A stretch of 64,000 nucleotides of DNA from Nephrocerus scutellatus (taxonomy: Eukaryota > Arthropoda > Insecta > Diptera > Pipunculidae), in NCBI GenBank assembly GCA_947095585.1, contig OX352764.1:71133536-71197535 (forward strand), given 5' to 3'. Within the stretch, counting starts at the first letter, position 1; every line of letters begins with the position of its first letter. The notes beneath the pieces were generated by a model. That model made no database searches. It was not told the DNA's origin and saw nothing but the letters and a program-made list of their open reading frames with translations. Shown here in pieces: positions 54,004 to 64,000 of the stretch. Both the position numbers and the translations under genes were made by a program.

Positions 54004-54660
54004 CAGTCATTGAGATTCAAAGATGGACTACTAGTAAGGCAATGGTAATCTGCCGATGGTCGGTATTACAAATCAAAGGTAGTGTTACCAACGAATTTGG
54101 TTAACACAGTTCTTCCCGATTCACACAGAGGAACATCAGGCAAACATTTGGGAATTAAGAGGACACTGGATAAAGTAAGAGGTCGATTCTTTTGGGTCAA
54201 TTGCCGCAGAGATGTTGAAAACTGGTGCCGAACGTGTGCGAAATGTGCTGCAAGAAGAGAACTGCAACAAAGAGCTAGAGGAAAAATGCATCGATACAAA
54301 GTTGTAGCGCCAATAGTTGGGCAAGATGCAAAAGATTCCTATCGAAGACCATAGATCAGTAAAGAACAGCGTCGTGAATGGTAACGAAGGAATAAAAAAA
54401 CACAGAATCACCTGCGTGCGAACAATGAAAAATTGCGGCAAGACGACTTCGTTTGGCTAAACAATTCCAAGACAAGACAAGGGAAATTATAGAAACCGCA
54501 GCAAAGTTGGGAAGAGGTACAAGAGGAACGACGACGCAGTATATCAGATTCAACAAAACCCCAGATGTCAAAAGGAAGTTGTCTGCATCAACAGATTTAC
54601 AAGGTACAACATCAGAAGGAGTGCTGAATCTGTTCGAGACGAACAGAATTAAGGTGGGGG
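54004..54660 (+). pseudogene. Integrase zinc domain and C-terminal piece of element C
   Basis: 54082-54354 reads LPTNLVNTVLPDSHRGTSGK, HLGIKRTLDKVRGRFFWVNC and ENWCRTCAKCAARRE: the H-H-C-C zinc domain that begins integrase. The catalytic DDE core is missing; after about 54350 the sequence moves to a C-terminal part (QDKTREIIETAAKLGRGTRG). Stops occur at 54001 and 54046. Confidence 0.7.
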
Positions 54661-54663
54661 TAA

Positions 54664-55306
54664 TGTTACGAAAAGTAGTTAGTAGCGCATATAATAGAAT
54701 AAGAATCCTAAGATAAATCCCAATGTAAATACTGCATACTAAAAATAAGCACTTCCATTATTAGATTATTTGAAATTTGAAATGTAACCGCCTGCAAGTT
54801 TGAATCATTGTGTACTGGTCAAACAAGTAGTCAAACCGGGTTGTGCGGTTTACCCGGTTTTTGTAAACGAACATGATTGAACCTGTAGTCTATTTTTAGA
54901 AGATGACTCATTACATATAAGTATCGTTAGTTGTAAATAAGTGAATAAGGCTACAATTTTCTGGATATTTCTGTCTGCAATATTGGAAGTTTCTGGAAGC
55001 TTTTGATTGAGTATAAATAGAGGCGTTAGGCGGAAGTAAGATAATTAGTTGTTTGGAATTTAACCAGTGCAGTTGTAAAAGTTCTTTTAAAGTAATAAAG
55101 CTATAACCTTAGAGAATTATTGTCAAGTACTAGTATTATAAGTGTGTTTTTGTGTGCATCTAAAAGTAATGACCAATATAAATTGTGAACTTGTGTTAAT
55201 TTTATTGTTGTTCCATAAAGTTGTTACATATTTGTAAAGTAATTAACTTGTGTTGTGTTTTATTTGCAAAATCCTTTACGAACTCGAAAGCCTGAATTTC
55301 GTAACA
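54664..55306 (+). repeat. 3' LTR of element C
   Basis: 643 bases from TGTTACGAAAAG to CTGAATTTCGTAACA, a matching partner of 50725-51345 with small indels. The ends form the inverted pair TGTTACGAA / TTCGTAACA. Confidence 0.9.
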
Positions 55307-55944
55307 ATATCAATTTGCAACATAAACATAGAGCCTAAAGTTAGAATTTAACAATCAGTTTTGTCTTAGCATTTATTTTGTAAACAAATATATATAACAT
55401 TATTTAAATTCTCTTGACTAAATACATAGGTTTATACAATTATTAGAGGAAAAACTTATATAAAAAGAAAACATCATGTACCAACCCCGTTATTTACAGA
55501 TATCTAATAAACAACTAATTATAATTGGTATGTACGCGAGATATTATTTAGTTTAGCATGTTTTTGATATTATTCAATGTTATGTATCACAATCTTTAAT
55601 GGATTGGCTTGGGAGACAGTGTTTTTTCCTCTGTCTGTCGCTGAATTGCGTTTTGGGACTTTGGGAGCTTAAAGAATTGCCTTTAAGCTCTCTATGTATA
55701 CTGTGCAATAAGTCAAACTTCTGTAATATTTTTAAATCAAAACTTTAGAAATTTGTATTGACAATAAAAAATATTTATCTGCCGATTGTCGATTTGCATA
55801 AATTATAAACCACTTCGTGATCATAAATATTGCTACCGGACAAAGACCAACTTGCGATGTGGTTTCAATAGGATAGCGCTATATTAATAACAAGCGACCG
55901 ATAATATGATTTATTGTAATCGGAATTTAGCTAAAAGTTTATTC
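55307..55944. other. AT-rich DNA, nothing recognised
   Basis: No ORF above background, no repeat seen. Confidence 0.3.
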
Positions 55945-56235
55945 ACCGTTGCTCAAGTGGTGAGTGAATTGTACTACTGAGCTGGAGGTTGGAAGATCGA
56001 ATCATAGGAAACCACCAAAAAAGAGCAGGGTAGGCTGTGTCGAAGACACGGCCGTAGGTTTTGAGCGTGACAACGTCTGTCCGGGACGAAAGCAAAGAAA
56101 ACAAAGATCTTGTTGTCTGTGGGACATAAGCACGGACGGATATATTAACAACATTTTCCATACTAAATACAAGTCCTACGACTTGTACCGTAGCTCATCA
56201 AATACATCATCATCACATCACATTATATATAAATT
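55945..56235 (+). mobile_element. SINE-like repeat with tRNA-like head and (ATC)n tail
   Basis: CCGTTGCTCAAGTGGTGAGT is A-box-like, and GGAAGATCGAATCATAGG is a decayed B-box. The body (GACACGGCCGTAGGTTTTGA, CAACGTCTGTCCGGGACGAA, GTGGGACATAAGCACGGACG) differs from the SINE at 5860. It ends TACATCATCATCACATCACA, a microsatellite tail. No protein-coding value; the 96-residue frame through it is incidental. Confidence 0.45.
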
Positions 56236-57115
56236 ATTTATAAGCGAATTTTAAAGTTCATAACCACTAACTGTGAAGTTGCTGCATATTGCATATCACT
56301 GCCCAAACAGAGTAATGAATGCAGCTTTTGGTTTCAACTCATAAAAAATTTGAGTAGTTTTAAATTAAATTAGAAGAGAAATGTAGTGAGTACTGAGTAG
56401 TGCTGCCCATGCTTCGAAATGGTATGGTAAGAATGTCGCTTTCAAACATGCAAGCCAATTATTTGTCATTAAATTTCTTTTGCATTGTTCTCTTATTTCT
56501 GTAACTTATAGTAGTATTGTTTTCTGTTACACGACCAAACACGAGAGCACTCACTCACAATGTTGATAGAAAGAGCAGAGCAGAGCACTGATAGGAAAAT
56601 GAACAGAGACTATACTATCACTACGGCTGCGGTAAAGAATTAAGAAGCTTCGCAGCTTGTGCTGCACAAAAAAATGGCAGGCAGTCGGTAAGCACGAAAT
56701 TGCGGCTATATTTTGAACCGACTTACAGTCTGCTTTTAGGGCGACAATTTGACATTTACATTTTGCTATTTGCATCCCATTTTAAGTAGCTGCGTAAACT
56801 GCGCAGTCGATTTTTCTTTAATGCATTGGCTGAAAAGTGAATTTTTGACCAAAATGCAGCATAAACTGCGCAGCGGCTGAATTTTTGACCGCAGCCTACT
56901 ACTGCATATGTTTGTTTCGTTCTGCTCTGCTTGATTGTATGTTGTTGAAACCACATACATGATCATAAGATCACATACAACAGAATAAATAATTTATAAG
57001 CTGATTTAAATGTTCATAACAATTTATTGTGAGTTGGGTACATATGTGCGTGTAATCTTTACTCGCGGTTTGAGTGAAATTCTTTGACGTTGTGGCCAAT
57101 ATTACGATTAAATTA
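56236..57115. other. Intergenic DNA
   Basis: No gene recognised. A loose inverted pair (AAAGAGCAGAGCAGAGCA about 56570, TTCTGCTCTGCTTGATTGTA about 56919) frames a stretch with GCAGTTTACGCAGCTAC-like and AAACTGCGCAG words, perhaps another folded repeat. Confidence 0.3.
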
Positions 57116-57119
57116 AAAG

Positions 57120-57960
57120 GCACGAGTCGCTTGAGAAATTGCTTAGTTCCCGAAATTCCAGACCCTATTGGCCAGATCCCAGAATTTCCATAGGAACAAG
57201 TCTTATTGTCACATATTAGTCCTACATTCCGAGTTTCATACGAATTCTTGAGAAATGGCTTGGTTCCAAAAGTCCCAGACCCTATTGGCCAGATCCCAGA
57301 ATTTCCATAGGAACAAGTCTTATAGTCACATATTAGTCCTAAATTCCGAGTTTCATACGAATCCCTTGAGAAATGGCTTGGTTCCAAAAATCCCAGGCCT
57401 TATTGGCCAGATCCCAGAATTTCCACAGGAACAATTCTTATAGTCACATATTAGTCCTACATTACGAGTTTCATACGAATCCCTTGAGAAATGGCTTGGT
57501 TCCAAAAATCCCAGACCCTATTGGCCAGATCCCAGAATTTCCATAGGAACAAGTCTTATAGTCACATATTAGTCCTACATTCCGAGTTTCTTACGAATCC
57601 CTTGAGAAATGACTTGGTTCCAAAAATCCAAGGCCCTATTGGCCAGATCCCAGAATTTCCATAGGAACAAGTCTTATAGTCACATCTTAGTCCTACATTC
57701 CGAGTTTCATACGAATCCCTTGAGAAATGGCTTGGTTCCAAAAATCCCAGACCCTATTGGCCAGATCCCAGAATTTCCATAGGAACAAGTCTTATAGTCA
57801 CATCTTAGTCCTACATTCTGAGTTTCATACGAATCCCTTGAGAAATGACTTGGTTCCAAAAATCCCAGACCCTATTGGCCAGATCCCAGAATTTTCCTAG
57901 GAACAAGTCTTATAGTCACATATTAGTCCTACATTCCGAATTTCATGCGAAATAGCTTAG
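57120..57960 (-). repeat. 118-bp satellite, left array (inverted relative to the right array)
   Basis: About seven units of 117-118 bases (for example CCTACATTCC at 57221, then CCTAAATTCC at 57338, CCTACATTAC at 57456). On the minus strand each reads CTATGGAAATTCTGGGATCT, GGTTCCAAGCCATTTCTCAA-like inverse words, and CTCGGAATGTAGGACTAATA. The right array has CTATGGAAATTCTGGAATAT and TTCGGAATGTAGGACTAAG in the same places, so it is one family with two subtypes. Frames across it are artefacts. Confidence 0.95.
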
Positions 57961-58113
57961 TTCCCAATGTACTGATATTTAAAAGTGAGAGCATTAACAG
58001 TGACCACAACAGTGGACATTTAACAGTGGGCATTTAACAGTGGACATTTAACAGTGGACATTTAACATTTGACTTTTTGAACATGCACCCCTTGTAGTGA
58101 GACGTTGTGACAT
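57961..58113. repeat. Inner flank of the left arm (inverted partner at 60781-60985)
   Basis: After TTAGTTCCCAATGTACTGAT comes a four-fold AACAGTGGACATTT minisatellite, then TTTGACTTTTTGAACATGCA, CCCCTTGTAGTGAGACGTTG. All of this appears in reverse complement at 60781-60985. The match ends at about 58113. Confidence 0.85.
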
Positions 58114-58269
58114 TAAAAGCTTTTTCACGGTCCCATATTACGTGAATGACTTACAACAAACACCAACATAAACATGTGCAAGATATGTGTGTCATTATAG
58201 TATGACGTGATCTGATGCCGCTATATGGCATGATTTAAATAAAATGTATGGAAAAAAATTGATCCCACT
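58114..58269. repeat. Scrap of the 51640-type repeat
   Basis: TGATCTGATGCCGCTATATG and ATGATTTAAATAAAATGTA resemble the start of the inserted repeat at 51655-51700. No ORF. Confidence 0.4.
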
Positions 58270-58503
58270 TTAATGTCCGGTGACTTCACACATTTTTAAC
58301 TCTTTTGGTATGAGATTCTGTATATTTCCCATATTTGAACGATTTTCTGGAACTAGAGTTAAGCTTTGCTGTTGCTGCATAAATTTTTTCTTTAAACCGT
58401 CACAAGCTTCTTCCGCTATTTGATTATAAGAGTCCGATAAATCAAAGAGTTTGATTTTTGACGTATGCAGACATTGCATTTCCGTTTTTAGCTCGTAAAA
58501 CAC
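58270..58503 (-). other. Unassigned 77-residue ORF in the palindrome centre
   Basis: The open frame has no initiating ATG at its 5' end (it opens with GTG; first Met nine codons in). It reads QCLHTSKIKLFDLSDSYNQI, AEEACDGLKKKFMQQQQSLT and NIQNLIPKELKMCEV. It looks coding: mixed composition, amphipathic, Lys/Glu-rich. Upstream, LINE 5' sequence (GCCTCGGAAACATTGATTCA, cf. 47089) directly abuts, so it may be a truncated exon or captured gene piece. Function unknown. Confidence 0.3.
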
Positions 58504-58507
58504 TTCT

Positions 58508-59525
58508 TATCACCCAATTAGCCTCGGAAACATTGATTCACGACGACGACCAATAAGGCAAATATATAAGTAAGATAGTAATGCGGAGCTTCTTAGCTCG
58601 CCGTATGGATTGCTTTAATTCAGTCTAAAAACTTACTTAAGAGAAAAAACCCGTTTTTAATATTTTTAAAAACTTTTACTTAACTTGTCTTGATCAGATT
58701 TTCACCCTAGCAGCTTATGCAAAACTGTATAGAGTTTCACAACTCACTTAACCATCTTTTTGTAACATTTTAATCCGCCTATCATAGGATAGCCAGAGTA
58801 GAACTTAATAAAGCCATTAAGGATTCAACCTCCCAAAAAAACTGACATGGCTGTTTAGGTTGACCATTACCAATGTTAGAAGCCAAGTAAAAATATCCGG
58901 ATCACTATCAAGCCCATTACACATCTATAACGGGCTCCGATAAGGGGATGTACTGGTCTGCATTCTTTTCAATCTGGCATTTGAGAAAATGATCGGAGCC
59001 TCCAATGTAACGGGGAAAGGAACAGTCCCTTATATTAGATACTGGCTTACGCAGACGATATTGACATCGTTGGTAGAAACCCAAGAGCTGCTTATAAAGC
59101 TTTCCACCGCTGCACATAAATGAGAGCAAAACAAACAGCAAATATGGTGGACACGTCTGCGAGAAGAAAATCCAACATGAGTCCATCAATTGAAATAGTG
59201 GAACACGAATTAGAAGTACTGCAATCCTTTAACTATCTCTGGTTAAATGTAGCAGCCGATAACACCATGGGACCTGAAATACGCGCTTAAAGTCTGTCAA
59301 AACTCTTCATATTCTGAAATTTAACCATAACATCCAAGCTGCTGGTGTATAAGACAATGGTTATACCAGCACTTACATATGGATCCGAGACTTGATTGCT
59401 TAAAAAAAGCCCCTTAGCCGTGTTTGGGAGGAAAGTCTGACGGAAAATATATACGTATATGTTGAAGGACGATTCCAGAGACTCTATTATGATGAGATCC
59501 AAGAGCGTTGCAGTCATGTCAAAAC
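58508..59525 (+). mobile_element. RTE-like LINE copy 3, strongly decayed
   Basis: 58508-58555 carries the 5' words TTAGCCTCGG and CACGACGACGACC of copy 2. From 58690, CAACTCACTTAACCATCTTT, TATAACGGGCTCCGATAAGG (the RQGD region), TACTGGCTTACGCAGACGAT (A-D-D motif, here intact as YAD-D-I) and TCCTTTAACTATCTC follow the order of 37470-38210. There are many stops and deletions. It fills most of the centre of the palindrome. Confidence 0.65.
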
Positions 59526-60085
59526 CTGAAAACTAAAATTTTGTGAGCAGCTCAGTGTCATAGGCGTCGTCATAGTGTCGTAGAACCCGCGGGAGACTTT
59601 TTGAGGTAATTTTTAACCAACCTTCACATGTCCTAGAGAGTTGAAATTTAGTGACTAGCTTAGCCCCGTAGAAAGTTTCTGATATTCCACGAGGCAGACC
59701 GGAAAACATTATTAAGTCTGATACAATAAAAATGCTCCCAAACATAATCGACTTTATAAACCTCTTTCGTACTTTGCCGGAATTGAAGATACCAATTGCG
59801 TCAGAACGTCTAATTTCTGGGCAGGAATGTGCGTGCCCATGCGTTTGCGTATCTGTTTGTTTGTGGCTGCCTGACCAAATCTTGTGATACATTTTTAACC
59901 CACTTCCTAAAGACCGATTTTATTCAAATTTTGTACACATGTGTATCTCCGATGACAACACTTTATGTAGAAACTTGAAAGTGATCGGGCCCCAGGCCGA
60001 GGGGGCTTCCATAGATTTTTTTTTACAAATGATCTCGATTTTATTCAACTTTTGTACACATGTGTATCTTCGATGACAACACATT
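59526..60085. repeat. Repeat remnants (45660-type and inverted 51640-type units)
   Basis: 59535-59665 resembles the 45660-46140 units (TTTTTAACCAACCTTCACAT, GAGAGTTGAAATTTAGTGA). 59885-60085 is two units of the 51640 family in reverse (TTGTACACATGTGTATCTCC and TTGTACACATGTGTATCTTC, GATCGGGCCCCAGG). No gene; the 119-residue minus frame at 59533-59892 spans both and is unconvincing. Confidence 0.55.
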
Positions 60086-60224
60086 CTATGTAGCTACAGC
60101 GTTGAGGCGCTCCCATATACGAGTAACCAACCACACTTGCCATGTACGACGATGCAAATCCACGCATATGGAGAGTATGGCTGCCTGGAAAAAGGTAGAG
60201 CATAACAGTCTACTGGAAGATATC
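60086..60224. other. Unassigned sequence
   Basis: Short stretch without a recognised motif (a plus frame includes SMAAWKKVEHNSLLEDI). Confidence 0.2.
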
Positions 60225-60420
60225 ATGGAGGTGTTTTTTTTATTTTTAAAAATGTACACAACCCTAAGGGGTTTGCACCCTTATAATGCTTAGCACAGAG
60301 TGGGCGTTCGGAAAATAAGGAAAGGAATGTGTCTTGAATGACTGTAGATCATACAAATGCGGAAACAAATTCGATAAACGCAATCTTCTATGCACGTTGC
60401 AACATATTCCAGACATAGTC
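60225..60420 (-). mobile_element. 3' UTR fragment of the CR1/Jockey-like LINE
   Basis: On the minus strand: TGCTAAGCATTATAAGGGTG, CAAACCCCTTAGGGTTGTGT and an A-rich end, matching 35945-35990 of the vls-intron LINE. The preceding ORF end (ATGATCTACAGTCATTCAAG) also fits. 5'-truncated. Confidence 0.6.
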
Positions 60421-60780
60421 TTGTAAGTCGTTTATACTATGTATGGCCTCCCGACGGACAGATCAAGTCATACTGTAAGTAGTTGACCGTTAAATGCATG
60501 CGGAGCACTTGTGAGCGTATTGCACAATGCCAAATAAAGAATCGCTTACGCATTGAAGCGATCCAAGAAACAATCAGGAAACGCATGAAACTTGAAATTG
60601 TTGAAAACGAGTTTCAGTGGACTTGTTTTTTGTTTGGTTTTTGAGTTTTTGTTTTTCTGTTGTAAATTTTTGCTGTTATTTGCGTCATTATGTAAAAGTG
60701 TTGAAAGATTATTGAAAGATTTTCACTTCACGGTTCGGCTTAGCATCGTTGGCGTATTTTTGTTTATTTCTGGATTTTTG
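60421..60780. other. Unassigned sequence
   Basis: No repeat or gene recognised; T-rich from 60620. Confidence 0.3.
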
Positions 60781-60985
60781 ACGTGACAACGTCTCACTAC
60801 AAGGTATATGGGGTGCGTTTTCAAAAAGTCAAAAGTTAATGTTCACACTGTTGTAAGACACTGTTAAGTGATACAGTGCTCACACTGTTACGAGACACTG
60901 TTAAGTGAGACACTGTTAAATGTCCGACTGTTGTGATCACTATTAAATATCACAAAATTTAAATGTCAGTACTTTGGGAACTAAG
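60781..60985. repeat. Inner flank of the right arm (inverted partner of 57961-58113)
   Basis: CAACGTCTCACTACAAGG, GGGGTGCGTTTTCAAAAAGT, then several CACTGTTAAGTG-type repeats and GTCAGTACTTTGGGAACTAA lead into the satellite. In reverse complement each block lines up with the left flank in the same order. The right flank has ATATACC extra and more divergent minisatellite units. Confidence 0.85.
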
Positions 60986-63900
60986 CCATTTTCCAAGATA
61001 TTCGCATGAAATTCGGAATGTAGGACTAAGATGCGACTATAAGTTTTCTTCCTATGGAAATTCTGGAATATGATTATTATGGTCTGGAATTTCTGGAGCA
61101 AATCAATTTCGCATGAAATTCGGAATGTAGGACTAAGATGCGAATATAAGACTTCTTCCTATGGAAATTCTGGAATATGATCATTATTGTCTGGAATTTC
61201 TGGAACAAAGCATTTTCTCAAGCGATTCGCAAGAAATTCGGAATGTAGGACTAAGATGCGAATATAAGACTTCTTCCTATGGAAATTCTGGAATATGATC
61301 ATTATTGTCTGGAATTTCTGGAACAAAGCATTTTCTCAAGCGATTCGCATGAAATTCGGAATGTAGGACTAAGATGCGAATATAAGACTTCTTCCTATGG
61401 AAATTCTGGAATATGATCATTATTGTCTGGAATTTCTGGAACACAGCAATTTTTCAAGCGATTCGCATGAAATTCGGAATGTAGGACTAAGATGCGACTA
61501 TAAGAATTCTTCCTATGGAAATTCTGGAATATGATCATTATTGTCTGGAATTTCTGGAACAAAGCATTTTCTCAAGCGATTCGCATGAAATTCGGAATGT
61601 AGGACTAAGTTGCGAATATAAGACTTCTTCCTATGGAAATTCTGGAATATGATCATTATTGTCTGGAATTTCTGGAACAAAGCATTTTCTCATGCGATTC
61701 ACATGAAATTCGGAATGTAGGACTAAGATGCGAATATAAGACTTCTTCCTATGGAAATTCTGGAATATGATCATTATTGTCTGGAATTTCTGGAACAAAG
61801 CATTTTCTCAAGCGATTCGCATGAAATTCGGAATGTAGGACTAAGATGCAAATATAAGACTTCTTCCTATGGAAATTCTGGAATATGATCATTATTGTCT
61901 GGAATTTCTGAAACAAAGCAATTTTTCAACCGATTCGCATAAAATTCGGAATGTAGGACTAAGATGCGACTATAAGATTTCTTCCTATGGAAATTCTGGA
62001 ATATGATCATTATTGTCTGGAATTTCTGGAACGAAGCATTTCTCAAGCGATTCGCATGAAATTCGGAATGTAGGGCTAAGATGCGAATATAAGACATCTT
62101 CCTATGGAAATTCTGGAATATGATCATTATTGTCTGGAATTTCTGGAACAAAGCAATTTTTCAAGCGATTCGCATGAAATTCGGAATGTAGGACTAGGAC
62201 TATAAGATTTCTTCCTATGGAAATTCTGGAATATGATCATTATTGTCTGGAATAAAGCAATTTCTCAAGCGATTCGCATGAAATTCGGAATGTAGGACTA
62301 AGATGTGACTATAAGATTTCTTTCTATGGAAATTCTGGAATATAATCATTATTGTCTGGAATTTCTGGAACAAAGCCATTTCTCAGCGATTCGCATGAAA
62401 TTCGGAATGTAGGACTAAGATGTGACTATAAGATTTCTTCCTATGGAAATTCTGGTATATGATCATTATTGTCTGGAATTTCTGGAAAAAAAGCAATTTC
62501 TCAAGCGATTCGCATGAAATTCGGAATGTAGGACTAAGATGTGACTATAAGATTTCTTCCTATGGAAATTCTGGAATATGATCATTATGGTCTGGAATTT
62601 CTGGAGAAAATCAATTTTTCAAGCGATTCGCATGAAATTCGGAATGTAGGACTAAGATGTGACTATAAGATTTCTTCCTATGGAAATTCTGGAATATGAT
62701 CATTATGGTCTGGAATTTCTGGAACAAAGCAACTTCTCAAGCGATTCGCATGAAATTCGGAATGTAGGACTAAGATGTGACTATAAGATTTCTTCCTATG
62801 GAAATTCTGGAATATGATCATTATGGTCTGGAATTTCTGGAGCAAATCAATTTTTCAAGCGATTCGCATGAAATTCGGAATGTAGGACTAAGATGTGACT
62901 ATAAGATTTCTTCCTATGGAAATTCTGGAATATGATCATTATTGTCTGGAATTTCTGGAACAAAGCAACTTCTCAAGCGATTCGCATCAAATTCGGAATG
63001 TAGGACTAAGATGTGACTATAAGATTTCTTCCTATGGAAATTCTGGAATATGATCATTATTGACTGGAATTTCTGGAATAAAGCAATTTCTCAAGCGATT
63101 CGCATGAAATTCCGAATGTAGGACTAAGATGTGACTATAAGATTTCTTCCTATGGAAATTCTGGAATATGATCATTATTGTCTGGAAGTTCTGGAACAAA
63201 GCAATTTCTCAAGCGATTCGCATGAAATTCGGAATGTAGGACTAAGATGTGACTATAAGATTACTTCCTATGGAAATTCTGGAATATGACCATTATTGTC
63301 AGGAACAAAGCAATTTCTCAAGCGAATCGCATGAAATTCGGAATGTAGGACTAAGATGTGACTATAAGATTTCTTCCTATGGAAATTCTGGAATACGATC
63401 ATTATGGTCTGGAATTTCTGGAACAAAGCAATTTCTCAACCGATTCGCATGAAATTCGGAATGTAGGACTAAGATGTGACTATAAGATTTCTTCCTATGG
63501 AATTTCTGGAATATAATCATTATTGTCTGGAATTTCTGGAACAAAGCAACTTCTCAAGCGATTCGCATGAAATTCGGAATGTAGGACTAAAATGTGACTA
63601 TAAGATTTCTTCCTATGGAAATTCTGGAATATGATCATTATTGTCTGGAATTTCTGGAATAAAGCAATTTCTCAAGCGATTCGCATGAAATTCGAAATGT
63701 AGGACTAAGATGTGACTATAAGATTTCTTCCTATGGAAATTCTGGAATATTATCATTATTGTCTGGAATTTCTGGAACAAAGCAATTTTTCAAGCGATTC
63801 GCATGAAATTCGGAATGTAGGACTAAGATGCGAATGTAAGACTTCTTCCTATGGAAATTCTGGAATATGATCATTATTGTCTGGAATTTCTGGAACAAAG

Positions 63901-64000
63901 CATTTTCTCAAGCGATTCGCAAGAAATTCGGAATGTAGGACTAAGATGCGAATATAAGACTTCTTCCTATGGAAATTCTGGAATATGATCATTATTGTCT
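60986..64000 (+). repeat. 118-bp satellite, right array, runs off the window
   Basis: About 26 units. GAATGTAGGACTAAG recurs mostly every 118 bases (61128, 61246, 61364 for TAGGACTAAG; the first interval, 61021-61128, is 107). Consensus words: ATTCGCATGAAATTCGGAAT, GTGACTATAAGATTTCTTCC, TATGGAAATTCTGGAATATG, ATCATTATTGTCTGGAATTT. Two subtypes exist: GCGAATATAAGACTTC (first part and the last units) and GTGACTATAAGATTTC (middle). There are no coding frames of meaning. Confidence 0.97.

Larger units (their letters stand above)
50725..55306 (+). mobile_element. Gypsy-type element C, lacking RT
   Basis: LTRs 50725-51345 and 54664-55306. The interior on the plus strand has gag, zinc knuckle, protease and the integrase zinc domain plus a C-terminal piece. 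Between protease and integrase there is no RT or RNase H at all. The polypurine tract AATTAAGGTGGGGGTAA directly precedes the 3' LTR. A repeat insertion splits gag near its start. It must be immobile without help. No target duplication could be seen (GTTTG before, ATATC after). Confidence 0.8.

Noticed and set aside
56971..57387. 138-residue minus-strand ORF
   Set aside because: It consists of translated 118-bp satellite units (repeating NSGIWPIGSG); an artefact of a unit length close to a multiple of three.
57120..57960. CRISPR-like regularly spaced repeats
   Set aside because: The whole 118-bp unit is conserved, with no variable spacers. It is tandem satellite in a eukaryotic genome.
59533..59892. 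119-residue minus ORF
   Set aside because: It crosses two unrelated repeat remnants and has no domain; it is AT-chance length.
61867..62151. 94-residue minus-strand ORF in the right satellite array
   Set aside because: Also a translation of satellite units (SEFHANRLRN-type repeats).

Overview
The window is insect nuclear DNA, most likely from a higher fly (Diptera). It is AT-rich, has intron-containing genes with fly-like splice sites, and is crowded with insect-type transposons. Three host genes can be supported, all on the minus strand: lok (Chk2 checkpoint kinase, 1294-3290, seven coding exons), vls (valois/MEP50/WDR77, the WD40 partner of PRMT5, 33506-39556, five coding exons), and dynactin subunit 5/p25 (43461-44215, three coding exons). 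All three can be read as uninterrupted spliced frames, so they are probably functional. Everything else is repeats, transposon relics or unassigned sequence.

Layout. 1-9250: a LINE scrap, lok, an inverted-repeat element, a Helitron-like remnant, a tRNA-derived SINE and a PIF/Harbinger element (6869-8837, 3-bp target duplication) with a MADF-type ORF facing the start of a transposase. 9260-14150: a decayed minus-strand gypsy retrotransposon whose RT is deleted, with a second, miniature LTR element (11405-12188) nested inside it. 14630-18254: a palindromic element, then a 1394-bp chimera of LTR leader and LINE RT present twice in tandem. 18255-33420: LINEs of the LOA/R1 group interleaved with a nearly full-length minus-strand gypsy element (23954-28536), plus a LINE nested in another LINE with a 12-bp target duplication (29475-31663).

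33506-44215: vls, whose third intron (3.85 kb) has filled with LINEs; an intergenic stretch with a non-autonomous piggyBac element (41261-41849) and a second copy of the SINE; then dynactin p25. 45660-55306: tandem-repeat blocks, LINE fragments, a solo LTR and an RT-less gypsy-type element (50725-55306) whose gag is split by another repeat.

57120-64000: a 118-bp satellite present as two arrays in opposite orientation, whose inner flanks are also inverted copies of each other, around a 2.7-kb centre. This very large foldback-like structure is the most unusual feature here. The right arm runs off the window.

No bacterial-type operon, CRISPR array or defence system is visible. The interest lies in transposon architecture: repeated loss of the RT domain, an in-frame LINE/gypsy fusion, chimeric tandem units and the satellite palindrome. 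No similarity search was run. Family names rest on motifs recognised by eye and on family knowledge; positions of splice sites and repeat ends were read by hand.
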